This document shows, one piece after another, positions 1 to 12,258 of a stretch of 64,000 nucleotides of DNA (position 1 is its first letter; every line of letters starts with the position of its first letter). The notes below the pieces were generated by a model. The model did no database searches, had not been told where the DNA came from, and saw nothing but the letters and a program-made list of their open reading frames with translations. A program made the position numbers and the translations under genes. Source of the stretch: Miscanthus floridulus. Its lineage: Eukaryota > Streptophyta > Magnoliopsida > Poales > Poaceae. The stretch lies in assembly GCF_019320115.1 (NCBI RefSeq), contig NC_089591.1, forward strand, positions 62,319,798 through 62,383,797, written 5' to 3'.

Positions 1-276
1 GAGTTTTAACCATATTTCATTTGCCATACTTAAGGTGAATACTTGGTTAAACATATCCATGCTAAAAGATTCAAACAAGCAATTTTTTGCTCTAGCATTG
101 AAATGAATTTCTTTTTCATCACTCTTCGTGGGTTTATCAGGATTCTTAATGGGTTTCATCCCGTCATGAGTGACTCTACAAACTCCCAAGTCAACCGCCT
201 CAAGGTAGCAAGCCATTCTAGCTCTATAATAGGGGAAGTTAGTGCCATCAAAGTACGGAGGCCTAGAAGTATCCAT
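1..276 (-). CDS. Copia gag polyprotein, N-terminal part
   Basis: An open frame reads from an ATG at 276 to the window edge (92 codons, no stop). It begins MDTSRPPYFDGTNFPYYRAR, the usual N-terminus of plant Copia gag proteins, where an FDGTNFxYW-like segment precedes the UBN2-type gag domain. Gag packages element RNA in cytoplasmic particles. The start lies 67 nt after the primer-binding site, a normal leader length. The domain is cut by the window edge, so whether the full gag is intact cannot be told. Confidence 0.8.
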   Translation of the reverse strand, partial: MDTSRPPYFDGTNFPYYRARMACYLEAVDLGVCRVTHDGMKPIKNPDKPTKSDEKEIHFNARAKNCLFESFSMDMFNQVFTLSMANEIWLKL

Positions 277-342
277 CCCAACCACTCTAAATAGCGTCGG
301 CTCAACGGCGGTTAAACCAAAGGTCCAAATTGAGCCAACCTG

Positions 343-354
343 GCTCTGATACCA
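343..354 (-). other. Primer-binding site (initiator Met-tRNA type)
   Basis: The minus strand reads TGGTATCAGAGC, the standard plant Copia primer-binding site, 2 nt from the LTR end at 357. It fixes the element's orientation and the LTR boundary. Confidence 0.9.
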
Positions 355-356
355 AT

Positions 357-1810
357 TGAAGGGAATCATGATGCCTAAGAGGGGGGTGAATTAGGCAACT
401 TAAAATTCTAACTCTAAACTATGACCTCTTTTTCTAACCTTAGCAAAATCTATGCAAAAGACAAACTATCTAAATGTGCAACTATGGTTTTGTTAATGTG
501 TTGCTATCTCTACCGCAAAAGGAGTAATGCAATCAATGTAAATGCGGAAGCTAAAGAGCAAGGTAGAGATATGTAAACTCCCATCGATGACTCTGGTATT
601 TTTACCGAGGTATCAAGAAGCGCACAAGCTTCCCCCTAGTCCTCGTTGGAGCCCCTCACAAGGAATCCCTCGCAAGGGTCAAGCTCCCAGTCGGGTAACT
701 CCATGGATAGCCTCGGGCCTTCCCCACGCGCAAGTGGGTCTCCGACGTGCCTTCCGGTAAACCTCTTTCGGATGCTCCCCACCGTCTTCACTATCAAGCT
801 TCCGGCCGAAACACCGCGGGCCTTGTTCCCTCCGTTACACAGTGGCGGCCACACCACAAACACAGTTGGTGTGATCTTGCAAGACTACAAGCCCCTCTGA
901 TGTACAACAATGGTGCGCGCAAGCACCAAGTGGTAAGAGGTATGCAAACCTTACTAAACACTAGGCCTAAACCTAGGACAAGCGCATAAGCGGTGTTCTA
1001 ATCAACCTAAGCACTTCACAAAGCACCTATGCTAATCACCTAATAAAACACTAAGCACTATGCAAGTGAAGATCACTAAAATGGTATATCAATACCCTTG
1101 GTATGTTTCCTCAGCTCCACCTTACTCAAATGGTCGGTTGGGGATTGTATTTATAAGCCCCACTGAGAAAGTAGCCGTTGGGGATGAAATCCTATTTTTC
1201 TGCTACTGACCGGACGCTGGAGTTGTCCTGATCGAACGCATCTAGTCGGGCCATTAGAGCCATGAACAACTGATTGGACGCTGCCAGCGTCCGGTCACTT
1301 GCCACCGGACGCGTCTAGTCGCAAGTTCGCCACTCTGGAACCTATCTGTTCTCGATCGGACGCTGTTGTCCTACGTTCGGTCAGTTTTGCCGCCAGTGTT
1401 CGATCACTTGCTGAGTGTGTTGTCGGACTGATGAACAGTGCCATCGTGCGTCCGGTTGATTCACTTGTTCAGCATCCGATCGCTGCTTGCTGATGCCAAG
1501 CCATTGATCAGAGCGTTCGGTCCAGCGTCCGGTCACTTTTGTGAGCTCGTTTCTTCGTGATCTTGCGTACGGCTTGGTTTCTATCTTCGTGCTTGGACTT
1601 TGCTTGATATCTTGGGTCTTCTCTTATGCTCCTAAAGTCTTGCTTGTGGTGTTGATCCTCGGATCATCATGTTGCCTTCGTCCAAGTCATGTCTTGTACC
1701 CTATTGAACTACAAAACAAACACTTGCAAATTTATTAGTCCAATTTGGTTGTGTTGGTCATCAAACATCAAAATTCAAAGTAAATGGGTCTAGGGTCTAT
1801 TTTCCTTACA
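357..1810 (-). repeat. 5' LTR of the left-edge Copia element
   Basis: A 1454-bp LTR starts TGTAAGGAAAATAGACCC at 1810 and ends CCTTCA at 357 on the minus strand. A TATA box (TATAAATAC, 1147-1155, minus) lies mid-LTR. Bases 1205-1535, upstream of the TATA box in this orientation, hold many copies of a CCGGACGCT/GCGTCCGGT motif also found in LTRs of other Copia families in this window. Short ORFs in 540-990 and 1299-1738 are chance frames. Confidence 0.8.
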
Positions 1811-4676
1811 ACTATGATCTTAGACTTTCTGGAAAGCTTCTAAAATGGCCTACAACTTTCATTTAATCACTAAAAGGTTATTCAACCATTATCCTAGTCA
1901 AAATAGGTAAACTTCCCAGATCTATTCAGAAATTTCCAGAGAATATGCATTTCTAGAGACCAACTTCTAACAGCTATAACTCTAAAACCATTTAGCCTAT
2001 TGCCATGAACATTTTACACAAGCAAGATAAGTAAGTTATCTACAACTTTGTTATTGACGATATTCACATCAAACATTATTTTACCCATACAATTTACTTC
2101 ACAACTGAAACTGTCCAAACAGTCACTAAAATTAAATTATAGAGCAATTAATATTTCACTACATACAAGCAATCAAATTTGGGCAAAACCAATGGTACCA
2201 ACAGTTCATAGGCATCATATACACTTTATAAAACATGATGGTCAAGCCCAAATAAATTATTTAAATGCATTTATTAATTTATTTGGATAGTAAGGTGAAA
2301 TAAGGAAAATATATCAAAAGTGCACCATAAATTCTGATTACATTACAGTAGCCTATTTATGTCCCCAAAAGTCTATTGTACAAATTTCATGCCATTTGGA
2401 CAAGTATAGCCATCTCTATAAAAATGACAAGTTGCATAGGCTCATTTTAGCAAAAATAGTTTAGCCTAGTGAAAAGTGTCAAACAAAAGATTTTATATTT
2501 TTCTTACATGCATCCTGGTATCATAACACTTTGTAAACATTTGTATGATCATAAGTTATGTATTTTTACCCCATTTATTTTCATTAGAAACTAGCAATTA
2601 TTTAAGATAAAAAAGAAAGGACATATTCCAAACATGTTTACTATAGGTTTAGTATTTTTCTAAGCTAGAGCATGTCAACATAAGATCAGCAAAATTAGAA
2701 TTATATTTTTATCATTTTCCTAGCTCAAGTTATGCATTTTACAAGATTGAAAACATTTAAAAAGCATTTATCTAGCTCCATTTTATTCTCCTAGAAAAAT
2801 ACCAGAAAAGTGCATTTTATATTTTTATCAAGTATTACACTTCATGAGGAATCCAATAAAAATTGGTTCACCAAAATTGGACATCTACAACTCTACTTAC
2901 GAATTTTCAAAGTTTGCTTATATTTCTGAAAAAGAATAAATTCAAATCCATACTACAGCCGCTGACACGTGGGACCTGCTGGTCAGTGGGACCCGCTGGT
3001 CAGTGACACTGAAGCAGGGGAGGTGCTCCAACTAGCCCTATCTCGCTGGCGGTGAGATCACCGACGATGAGGGTGACACCAACATGTTCCCCTCATCAAG
3101 CCGTGTCGGTTGGTGGTGAAGACGTGACCTAGGTTTCACCGGAGACAGCTCGCCGGTGGTAATGGAGGACAGTGGAGGTAGCACCGCGATAGGCTATTGT
3201 TCTTTGGCCATCATGTGCTCCAGTGAGGTGCGCTACGACTTCGTGGAATCCTAGCGAAGCTATCTAGGGTGGATAGGGTTCCGGTGAGGCAGCGGTGCTC
3301 CCACCGTTCTGGCTAGACATCGGTGAGAGATGGGTCTCCGTCATGCCACCTGCTAGGTCTAGGGTTACTCAACCTAAGGCACGTAAGAGAGAATGGAAGC
3401 AATGGGCCAGCTTGGCAACGGTGAGCTCGAGTGCCACGGCGACTGGGCGCAGAGCGATGACACGTTTAGGCGCAACCAGGCGGTAGCATCTAAATGGATG
3501 ATGGGTTTAGATGCTAGGACCTATGGTGAAGACCAGACGAGGGAGAGAGAGCGGAGGTGCACGTGTTGTGGCTAGCCACAGCGAGCCGAGAGCACGGTGG
3601 CGCTCTGGTGATAGCACGATGGCGGCGAGGTGAAATGGGGCCTTACCAAGGCACAACGTGAAGTAGTAGTGGTTCAGGGAGGTAGAGGTGGAGGTGGTGG
3701 AGCTGTTGGCGTGAGGAATCGAGCGGTGGAGCTACGACAGCAACGAGTAGGCACAGCAGAATGACGACGATGGCGCGGTGGTACGGTGCTCCGCTTTGCT
3801 CTGGCGTGGGCGAGAGAGCGAGGTGCGAGAGCGAAATAGGGCGAGCAGTAGAGGCGCACGCCTCTTCTCCCCGTGCTGGCCTAACCAGCTGGGCCAGTGC
3901 TAGCGTATGGACACCATGCGGCATGCCTGGCCTGCCCTTGATTGGCCACTGATGGCGCAGCGTCCACGGCCATCAGGCCCACAATCAGTGTCTGACAGTG
4001 GAAAGTTCAGCTACCTCTATCTCCTAATCCATTCGTTATTTACAAAAACTTCATTAACAAGAATTGTAGAGCTACACGAGATCTCCAACTTTGATTTAGA
4101 AAGCTTCCTCTAATTCTCCATAGTTTTCAAATTGCAAAACTTCAAAGTAGGGTACATTGAAATTGAAAATCATTTCATGACTTAGTAAATTTTTCTAAGT
4201 TGAAAATAGTATTTTGTTGATTCTTGTGATCCCTATTTGACCATGTTAGGCACTGAATTAGCTCTTTACCCAAAAATGAAAGTTGTTACTCTAGTCAAGT
4301 ACTACAACTTTGCTTAAGGGTGCATAGCCATGCAGAGTCTCTAGGGTATAGTTCAACTTAGATCAAACATGCAACTTGAAAATGGTATATTACACTATAA
4401 CCATGACTTAGAGGCCAATTTGGTCCAAGTCATGAATACCAAAGTTGTTCCATGTGACATTCTAAGCATATTTAAGGTACTCCTAGGGTCCCACAAGCAT
4501 TTTATACATTGGTCACATGTAAACCATAGCATATGTAAAGCATTTTGTGACAAACACATGTGATATAAGCAATCATAGAGATAAAATTTGAGATGCTCCT
4601 GCTCATGAATGATCAATGATACTTGTGCTTATGCAATGCTAATGCCAAATGCATGCTTAACACCTAGGGTGTTACA
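1811..4676 (-). mobile_element. Gypsy-like long LTR (TGTAACACC family), interrupted
   Basis: On the minus strand this begins TGTAACACCCTAGGTG at 4676, with the same layout as the plus-strand copy at 61977-64000: an AT-rich first part (to about 4010), a GC-rich centre (about 3980-2960), then another AT-rich part. It runs without a clear end into the Copia LTR at 1810, so the Copia element probably inserted into it and its other end is off the window. No protein domains are visible. Assignment to Gypsy is inferred from the LTR style. Confidence 0.5.
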
Positions 4677-5334
4677 TGACCGACCTAGCATGACGGCACG
4701 GGGTGACCACGCGGGACGTAGCCATGTGCGCGGCGCGGGGTGGCCACGCGGTGACCGCACGCACGGCGCCAACCATCCCGAGGCTGTGTCATGCATGAAT
4801 TTGAAAGCACCCGTAAAAACTAAACGAATGATCTTGGAACCAAGCCACCTTCACCATGCTCAAGAGAGCATATTAGGCTACCCCTAAGAACTAAAATATA
4901 GTACTAATCTTTAACTAGATTTCTCGGAATAAATTCACAAACCCGGTGCTGTCAAACTATTTTTAAATTTAAGAATTTTCTAAGTCTTTAAGCTAGTTTT
5001 GATTTCAAGTTCTATTTCTAAGCTACTGAAAACACTAGCTAGCAATGTTATTTTTCTACAGCAAGTATTGTATTGTCATCTACAAAGTTCATACTTCAAA
5101 CTTTAGTTAAGTGCCACATATATGTTCTATAGTATTTTTGTTCAATAAAAATTGGTTTTAAACCCTACTTGATATACATGAGTTGTGTAATAGCTTCTCA
5201 TTTAACATTTTTATTGATCATTTTAAGTTACAAGAAATTTATCTACACATTCCATCACATGCATTATCACATAAATATGATGCTCATGAGAGGGTTTAGT
5301 GGTTTGTTTAGGGTGTAACACCGAGGGTGTTACA
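4677..5334 (-). mobile_element. Second TGTAACACC-family LTR fragment
   Basis: Another minus-strand terminus, TGTAACACCCTCGGTGTTAC, starts at 5334 and runs to 4677 through an AT-rich part and a short GC-rich stretch (4680-4790). There it is cut by the next terminus at 4676. The simplest reading is that one LTR of this family inserted into another. No coding sequence is seen. Confidence 0.5.
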
Positions 5335-5884
5335 GCCATGGAACCCATCTGGCCATCTATTCTCTGTCGTCATCCAACTGGTGTTGCAAGAGAATGGATG
5401 GTTCATATGGATTTGATGACAGTCATGAAAACCAACAAGAACAAGCCATGAAAAAAACAATAACAACAGTAAACAGTTGTTCAGCCACCTCATTGTTTTT
5501 TTTCACATTATGCATCATAGACCAAATCAGAAACCCACTTTAGGCACCAACTCATGAAAACATAGGTATCAAATCCAAGAAATGACAAAAATATATGAAA
5601 GCATGAAGTGAAGATTCAAACAAGGTCATCCCCAAAATCATGAAAGCCATGAAATCCATGGGCACATCAATTCACTACCATCCGCATGGTATGAGCTTGC
5701 TGTTGCTAAGGAATGGATGTGTCCCACGAGTTCAATGACATCCATGAAAAACACAATGTAATATAGTCCTCCCAATGCAATAGGAACATGAAGTGACAAA
5801 TATAGCAGCAGTAGGAGTAACCAACAGAGGTTACTAATTAATACATCAAGTTTGTCTCCAAATAAAGGTTCAGCCCACAACAAG
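5335..5884. other. No gene; two diverged related units
   Basis: No credible coding sequence. Two stretches of roughly 120 bp (about 5340-5470 and 5645-5770) look like diverged copies of each other; both hold GAATGGATG followed by a TGACA.TCATGAAAA-like string. Because the GDH reading frame resumes at 6086 behind a splice acceptor, this may be intron DNA of that gene, but the gap at 5885 prevents proof. Confidence 0.35.
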
Positions 5885-5984
5885 NNNNNNNNNNNNNNNN
5901 NNNNNNNNNNNNNNNNNNNNNNNNNNNNNNNNNNNNNNNNNNNNNNNNNNNNNNNNNNNNNNNNNNNNNNNNNNNNNNNNNNNN
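5885..5984. other. Assembly gap (100 N)
   Basis: Exactly 100 N bases, the conventional length for a gap of unknown size. It lies 101 bp upstream of the first visible GDH exon, so missing 5' exons could be in it. Confidence 0.99.
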
Positions 5985-6085
5985 CCGTTTAAGAGGTTAA
6001 CTAATATTAAAAAAAACTCTATATATGTTATTGTCAGTATGCGAGCACAATACAATATATATAGATTAATATGTCAACCTTGTAG

Positions 6086-7072
<987 letters not shown>

Positions 7073-7299
7073 GACCATTGACTGCACATTACAGATTCAT
7101 CAGGTGTATTCAATAATTCATTTCCAACAATGTTGGAGGATAAGGCTGGCTTGGAAGGAGTCCAGTTGAAATAACATTCTGGGTGTTGTGCTTGTTGATC
7201 CAGGGTTACTAATGGTTGGTTATCTAGTTCTTGGTGATGATTATTGAAAACTGTATTTAATCATTTTTATAATATTTTAGAAAGCTTATTTGGTCTCAA

Positions 7300-7468
7300 T
7301 AGAAGGTCGGGCTTGGTGCAAGCGGTAGAGTCTTACCGCCTGTGATCAGAAGGTCCCAGGTTCGAGTCGCGGTCTCCTCGCATTGCACAGACGAGGGTAA
7401 GGCTCGCCACTACCACCCTTCCCTAACCCTGCACAGAGCGGGAGCTCTCTGCACTGGGTAGGCCTTTT
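7300..7468 (+). mobile_element. tRNA-derived SINE
   Basis: An approximately 165-bp element has a tRNA-like head with an A box (TGGTGCAAGCG, about 7315-7325) and a B box (GGTTCGAGTC), then a non-tRNA body ending in CCTTTTT. It is flanked by the perfect 13-bp duplication TATTTGGTCTCAA (7287-7299 and 7469-7481). A second copy lies at 26363-26534. It resembles the Au-type SINEs of grasses, an assignment made from memory. It sits in the GDH 3' flank. Confidence 0.85.
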
Positions 7469-7481
7469 TATTTGGTCTCAA

Positions 7482-7869
7482 AAGAGTTCATGTATCTTTT
7501 CATTCTTAATGAAACTCTGGTATGGGGTTTGAAGCTCCCAGATGTAAATGATCCGTAAAAATTACAGAAGAGATTCAAATAAACCAGTTATCCATACAGT
7601 TTAAAGCACCGCTGTGACTATGAGTTTCTCATAAGCGCTAAGTAGTAGCTTAATAATTCAGTAGAAGAGAACACACTAAGGTTAATTAAAAGAGAACACA
7701 CTAAAGTTAATTAAAAAAGCACACACTAAAGTTATCATCCTGCGCATTGCATTTAGCAAGTGTTAGGCATATGCTTCAGGTACCCAAGTTTTGGAGCTAC
7801 GCGTTTGATGCTGCCAGCGTCTGAGAAGGCAACGCGAGCAAAACAATCCCCGGATCATCTGAAATCTCG
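7482..7869. other. Convergent intergenic spacer
   Basis: This AT-rich spacer lies between the GDH 3' end and the stop of the H15/AT-hook gene and would carry the 3' UTRs of both. A short diverged repeat, CACACTAA(A/G)GTTAATTAA, occurs about three times near 7670-7735. No ORF or RNA gene seen. Confidence 0.4.
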
Positions 7870-10043
7870 TCAGCGGTAACAGGGTACAGTTTGCGAGGCT
7901 GGCCGTGCTGCTTCCATGCCGCCCTGGTCAGCAACTGAAGCTGGAGTAGGACCACCACCAGCAATCACCGGTGTCAACTTGGGAGATGCAAATGAGACCT
8001 TACAGCCTAGCTTCTTGCCAGGTGTAAGAGCAGATCGGTCACCAGTAGCCACCGCGGCTGATTTGTGTTGCCGGCGACGGCCCTTGGGGGTATCTGACAG
8101 AGCCTTGCCGCCAGCCTTCTTGCGTGCAGTTGGAGCAGAGCCAGCCTTGCGAGGCTGAAGAACATCCTTGTAGGTTGCAGATGGAGCCTCGTTAAGGCCA
8201 CCTTTCTTGTTAGCAACCAACACTGGAACAAAGCCAGCAGCAGCAGCAGCCATGAGTGCCAGCTTGCAAGCCTGGCTGCCAGACTTGGGCGCAGTGGGCG
8301 TTGTCCAAATGCTCTCATTCTTGTCCACGATTGAAGAAGCATCGTTACCATCCTTGTCCATAGCAGGCGTTGGCGCAGGTTCAGACACAGGCACCTCTGT
8401 GGTAGTAGTCACCAGGGCCGGGTCGAGAGGCTGACCACCATCTTTGTCCATAGCAGGCGTTGGCGTTGGTGCAGGTTCAGGCACAGGCACCTCTGTGGTG
8501 GTTACCAGGGCCAGGTCGAGAGGCTGACCACCATCCTTGTCCATAGCAGGCATTGGCGTTGGCGCAGGTTCAGGCACAGGCACCTCTGTGGTGTTCACCA
8601 GGGCCAGGTCGAGAGGCTGATCACCACCCACAGGTGGCGTGGTTGGAGAGACCTCGGTGCATGCCTTGTCCATGGTGGATGCAGAAGAGCTATCACCGAG
8701 GATCGACAGTCCCAGCTCACGCGGTGGCTCATGCTCCTTGTCCGAAGTGTATGGAACCTCACTGCCATCTTTCTTGCCGGCGACGATTGCTTCGCCAGAG
8801 CTGTCCGTGGTCGTGGCCATCCCCTGCCTGCGAAGCCGGCGACGGCGCTTGGGCTTCAATGACGGTGCCTGGCTTCCATCCTTGTTTGCAACAGCAACCA
8901 GTGACATTGGAACAGAGTCCTTGGCAGCAGCGGCATGTGTCAAAGAAGAGCCTGCAGGCGGTGTCATCCACTGAGCCCCCGCGCTGCCATCCTTCCTGCC
9001 TGCAGGCGGTGTCGAAGGAGAGCCATCCCTCCGTGGCCTGCCTCGGCCACGCTTGGCCTCCACGGACGCCGGCCTGCACGAGCCGGCCTCAGCCTGCTCC
9101 ACCGGGAGCTCCTCATCCGTGTTTTCCTCGGGGCAGCGCTCGTACCGCCCCGCAGCGGTTCGCATGAAGATGCCCTCGGCGACGTGCTTGCCGAGGTAGT
9201 GCCGGAGGAGCCTATCGTGCGCGGGGGACACGCCGGGGTGCCTGGCGCAGATGAAGGCCGAGATGGAGTCCTCCGACGAGCCGCCGTCCTCGGCCAGCGC
9301 GTCGATTGCCTCGCCGATCATCTGCAACCCAACACGGCCACAATGTCAAGCGCGGTAAGGTGTTAATCGGTGTACCCCGGAGAAATGTACCCCACTGCGA
9401 GTCTGCGACGCCCTTTTCTCAACAAAATAAAAGAGGGGGGAAATCCTCCATCGATGGGCGATCAACCTATCAACGTTAGCATAAGCTTGTTCGGTAAGGC
9501 GCCAAGGCGGCTCTAGTGGTGTGGCCATCGGAGGTAATTAATTTCCTAGTCCGTTCGATTGAGCAGGGATTAACAGAACGAATCAATCGCAGAAAGAATG
9601 AAACTAATTACATGCAGTACTAAGGCCAATCTCAATCGAGGTTTCATAGAGTTTCATGGGCATTAAAGTGCTGATATGGCACCGGTGATGAAAGTTTAGA
9701 TATATATTCATAAGATGAAACTCTTCAAATATAAGCGCGTTGGTATCTGGCCATGAAACCTCCACCGACACTAGCCTAATTAAGTAGAAAATCTAAAACA
9801 ATATTATGATATCATTATAATAAAGAAATAAAAGGGGAGCACAAGAAGGAATGAGAAACGGATCAACGGAATCCGCGGCGAGTAGGGTATTACCCAGCAA
9901 TAGGGTGGGTGATCCGGCGTGGGTTGGCGGGGCTTCCGCGCGACCTCCAACGGCTGCGGCGGCGGCGTCCGCTGCCCCTCCTCATCCGTCGCCTTCCCCC
10001 GCTTCGCCTCTTGCCCCGCGTCCACCTCGACGACGGTCACCAT
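7870..10043 (-). CDS. Linker-histone-like (H15) AT-hook protein
   Basis: Two exons: 10043-9894 (50 codons, MVTVVEVDAG...DHPPYCW) and 9321-7870 (483 codons plus stop), giving 533 residues. The 572-nt intron has a GT donor after the TGG codon and the acceptor GGGTTGCAG before ATGATCGGC. Joining them restores the H1/H5 globular start HPPYCW-MIGEAIDAL, which supports the model strongly. The H15 domain spans about residues 45-112. An AT-hook (KRGRGRPRRDG) follows at about 140-150 and a basic patch (KPKRRRRLRRQG) at about 207-217. Residues about 284-376 are three tandem 30-31 residue repeats rich in Pro, Glu, Thr and Val. The tail is Lys/Ala/Pro-rich like histone H1. The family (HMG-I/Y-like, GH1-containing) binds AT-rich DNA or nucleosomes in the nucleus; a role in chromatin is inference. 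It is longer than typical plant HMGA proteins (about 170-200 residues), mostly through the repeats and tail. Confidence 0.85.
8351..8626 (-). repeat. Three in-frame coding repeats (90-93 bp)
   Basis: Three tandem units begin near 8351, 8441 and 8534, with spacing 90 and 93 bp. Each encodes a variant of QPLDLALVTTTEVPVPEPAP followed by TPxPAMDKDG. Lengths are multiples of three, so copy changes keep the frame of the H15/AT-hook gene. The units are closely similar, which points to recent expansion or homogenisation. Confidence 0.85.
9624..9776. mobile_element. MITE in intron of the H15/AT-hook gene (Tourist/Harbinger-like)
   Basis: A 153-bp element has imperfect terminal inverted repeats of about 24 bp (GGCCAATCTCAATCGAGGTT against GGCTAGTGTCGGTGGAGGTT). 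It is flanked by TAA (9621-9623 and 9777-9779). A 3-bp TAA/TTA target is typical of PIF/Harbinger MITEs. No coding capacity. Confidence 0.7.
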
Positions 10044-10420
10044 TGTTGGGTAGGGGTGCGGAATACCGGGCTCCTGCTGTTGGTCCGGTAGAATGAAAGA
10101 GGAGGGTTTAACGGGGAGAGGGCAAGAGGGGAGAGAATGCGGCCGGTGTCCGGTAGGCTGTGGTTGGGCTGGGCTCTTCCGTCCGTGTCCGTCTTCCCTG
10201 TTCTGCTGCCTTGGATGGTGTGGTGTCTGGCCTGGGAAACCCGACCTTTTCTTTTACCATACTGCCCTTGGCTACTTACGGAGTACGTACTCGTACTGTA
10301 CTTGCTTCCGCACGCGGCACGTCCGGTCTCCTCTCCGGCGAGCACAGTCAGTAAGTGAGAGGGGAGGGCAGCTCAACAATTAACTCCCGCTCTAAGTGTT
10401 TTTTATATTTTAATATAAAA
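10044..10420 (-). promoter_or_regulatory. 5' UTR and promoter region of the H15/AT-hook gene
   Basis: GC-rich sequence lies directly upstream of the ATG at 10043. A TATA-like TATAAAA on the minus strand (10401-10407) would give a leader of roughly 330 nt. The exact start of transcription cannot be read from sequence, and a leader intron is possible. Short frames here are not credible genes. Confidence 0.35.
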
Positions 10421-11651
10421 GAGAGTAAAGCTAGTACAGTACGAGTACGTATTTCATTGTACATATTTCATTGTTACGTGAGAGTATCGTATGGAGCTAT
10501 CATGTTAAAAGTTAGGTGCTAAAAGTTAGTACTAATGAAAAAGTTGTCTTAGAGCTAATAATCAGCTCTAACCACTGTGAGTGCCCTTGCTTACCTCGTG
10601 TAGCAAGGAGAGATCTAAGGGTTCATAACCAATCAAGCAATTGCTAGTTCGTTTTTTTCAGAGGCACGTGAGTCGGAGTACTTCCCACGCGCTGCAGCGC
10701 CGCGCTCCTATCCCGACCTGCATTTATATTTTGTTGTGGTCTCCATCTAATTAGATGCAATGTAGTATATGTCATTTTTGCAATCTAAATATTCCTCAAC
10801 TAATTATTAGTTGCACTTTTATTAGCAGACACAAAAGGGAAAAAAAAGTGATGTAGAGCCTCAAGTAGAAGTGGAATAAGATGGCAACAAGAAAGGAGAT
10901 TTCGAGCTTCAAAAGTACACTGCCATTAACAATTTTACTCACCTCATAAAAACTCCAACTTTGGCAAATGTGGACCTTCAAAATCTGCTCTAGCTTTGAC
11001 TACCTAATTACAGGCTAACTATAGTATCAGCACTTGTAAGTAGTTGATTGTTGTTGTGTCAATACTTGATTATTTAGTGACTTGCTATGTCTAAACTACT
11101 GTAAAAAGCAGTTACTCCTATGTCGGAGGTGCATGAGCTATTGAACCTCAAATGTTGTGTCAACACTTGTATTTTTTTTCTTTGAAAGAGCATGAGTTGT
11201 GTCTCAACTACTGTAAAAAAAACAGCTACGTCAGAGGTGATTTTGCTTTCCAAGCACAAGAGCCGCTGGATCTAATTTGAATGGCTGGATGGTGGAGGTA
11301 AGTTAAATGGTGACTTGTTCAAGGTAAGTTACTGAGTTTTCGTCCAGTCTGTGCTTCCCAAGGTTTCCGATATACACGACCAGACTAATAGCCCAGTTAA
11401 GAAAGAAATAAAGAATATTTGGGTGCCTCTAATTTTTATCTTTTTCTTTTTTACATCTTAGGCATCTTTCAAGCACTACTAGGTGCAAATGACATACTTC
11501 TAGTGGAAATTTGGTATTTTCTTCCTCCCCAAGCACACTTTTGTACATGCTCAAAGCCTCAAAGTACAAACAAAGCATGCAGCCTAGACCAAAAAAGACA
11601 AAAAAACGATTTACACTCCTGTTGTATTGTTTGTGTTAAGCAACTCTAATA
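10421..11651. other. AT-rich intergenic DNA, nothing recognised
   Basis: About 1.2 kb without a convincing ORF, RNA gene or terminal-repeat element. Short frames have no recognisable motif. Confidence 0.4.
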
Positions 11652-12128
11652 GGCCCACTCTAGCAGGGACCATAGGAGACCCTTAAAAATAGAAGACCCT
11701 CAAATTTCTATCTCAAGCCATCATTCCACGGTTTACACCATACCCCTACTTTTTAACTTATGTCAATCCTCTTCTCGAGCACCGAACATTCTTTCCCTTT
11801 TGTTGTTCAAGCTCCCCTCCTTGCCGCTAGATCCACTGTTTGGGAGTTGCGCCCCATAAGTTGGGCGTGCCATGAGTAGCCACACCCCTAGGCATGTGGG
11901 CGCAACGTGTGTGGGTGTAGGGTTGGCGATCCTCGATGGCTATGGAGGAAGAGAAGAGGGATGGAAGCCCAAATGGTGGAAGAGAGGGAGGTTGTGGACC
12001 AGACGACCAGTGTTGAAGGATGCAGATGCAAGATGGGAGAGAGAGAGATGAAAAAAATATGGCTGACAAATGGATACCATGGAAGTAGAGGGTCCTAATT
12101 TAAATGTTGTTGCTGAGTTGAGCTAGAA
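11652..12128. mobile_element. Possible non-autonomous DNA transposon
   Basis: The two ends look weakly inverted (GCCCACTCTAGCA at the left, reverse complement GCTCAACTCAGCA at the right). The right part (AGAGGGTCCTAATTT..., about 12087) has a diverged second copy at about 23031. No clear target duplication. This is a weak call from pattern only. Confidence 0.3.
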
Positions 12129-12258
12129 AGGACGACGCCAAATAGTAGAGTAAGCTTGTAAACAAAAAAGGACGCAGTTCGTGTGTGCGGTCGTCTTCAA
12201 CATCTCGCGCCCCCCTCCACCTTCTTCCTCGTCGCCAGTGGCTATGCCAGTACCTCGC

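Larger units (their letters stand above)
1..1810 (-). mobile_element. Copia LTR retrotransposon, 5' end only
   Basis: A minus-strand Ty1-copia element enters from the left edge. Reading on the minus strand, an LTR (1810 to 357) is followed by a primer-binding site complementary to initiator Met-tRNA (354 to 343) and then the start of gag (276 to 1). The rest lies outside the window. The LTR ends are TGTAAGG and CCTTCA, a proper TG...CA pair. The element sits inside an older LTR at 1811-4676, so its right target-site duplication should be ACTAT (1811-1815); the matching left copy is not visible. The Copia assignment rests on the gag start and the PBS type. Confidence 0.85.

Noticed and set aside
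542..989. Overlapping 72-84 codon frames in the left Copia LTR
   Set aside because: Inside an LTR between its terminus and TATA box; no similarity to known proteins is evident.
5870..6055. Minus-strand frame across the N gap
   Set aside because: More than half of it is N, so it has no meaning.
7305..7380. Possible tRNA genes at 7305 and 26366
   Set aside because: A and B boxes are present, but the body continues about 90 bp past the tRNA head, ends in a T run and is bordered by long target duplications. These are SINEs.
8553..9167. Plus-strand 204-codon frame
   Set aside because: It is the antisense shadow of the GC-rich H15/AT-hook exon and has no domain.
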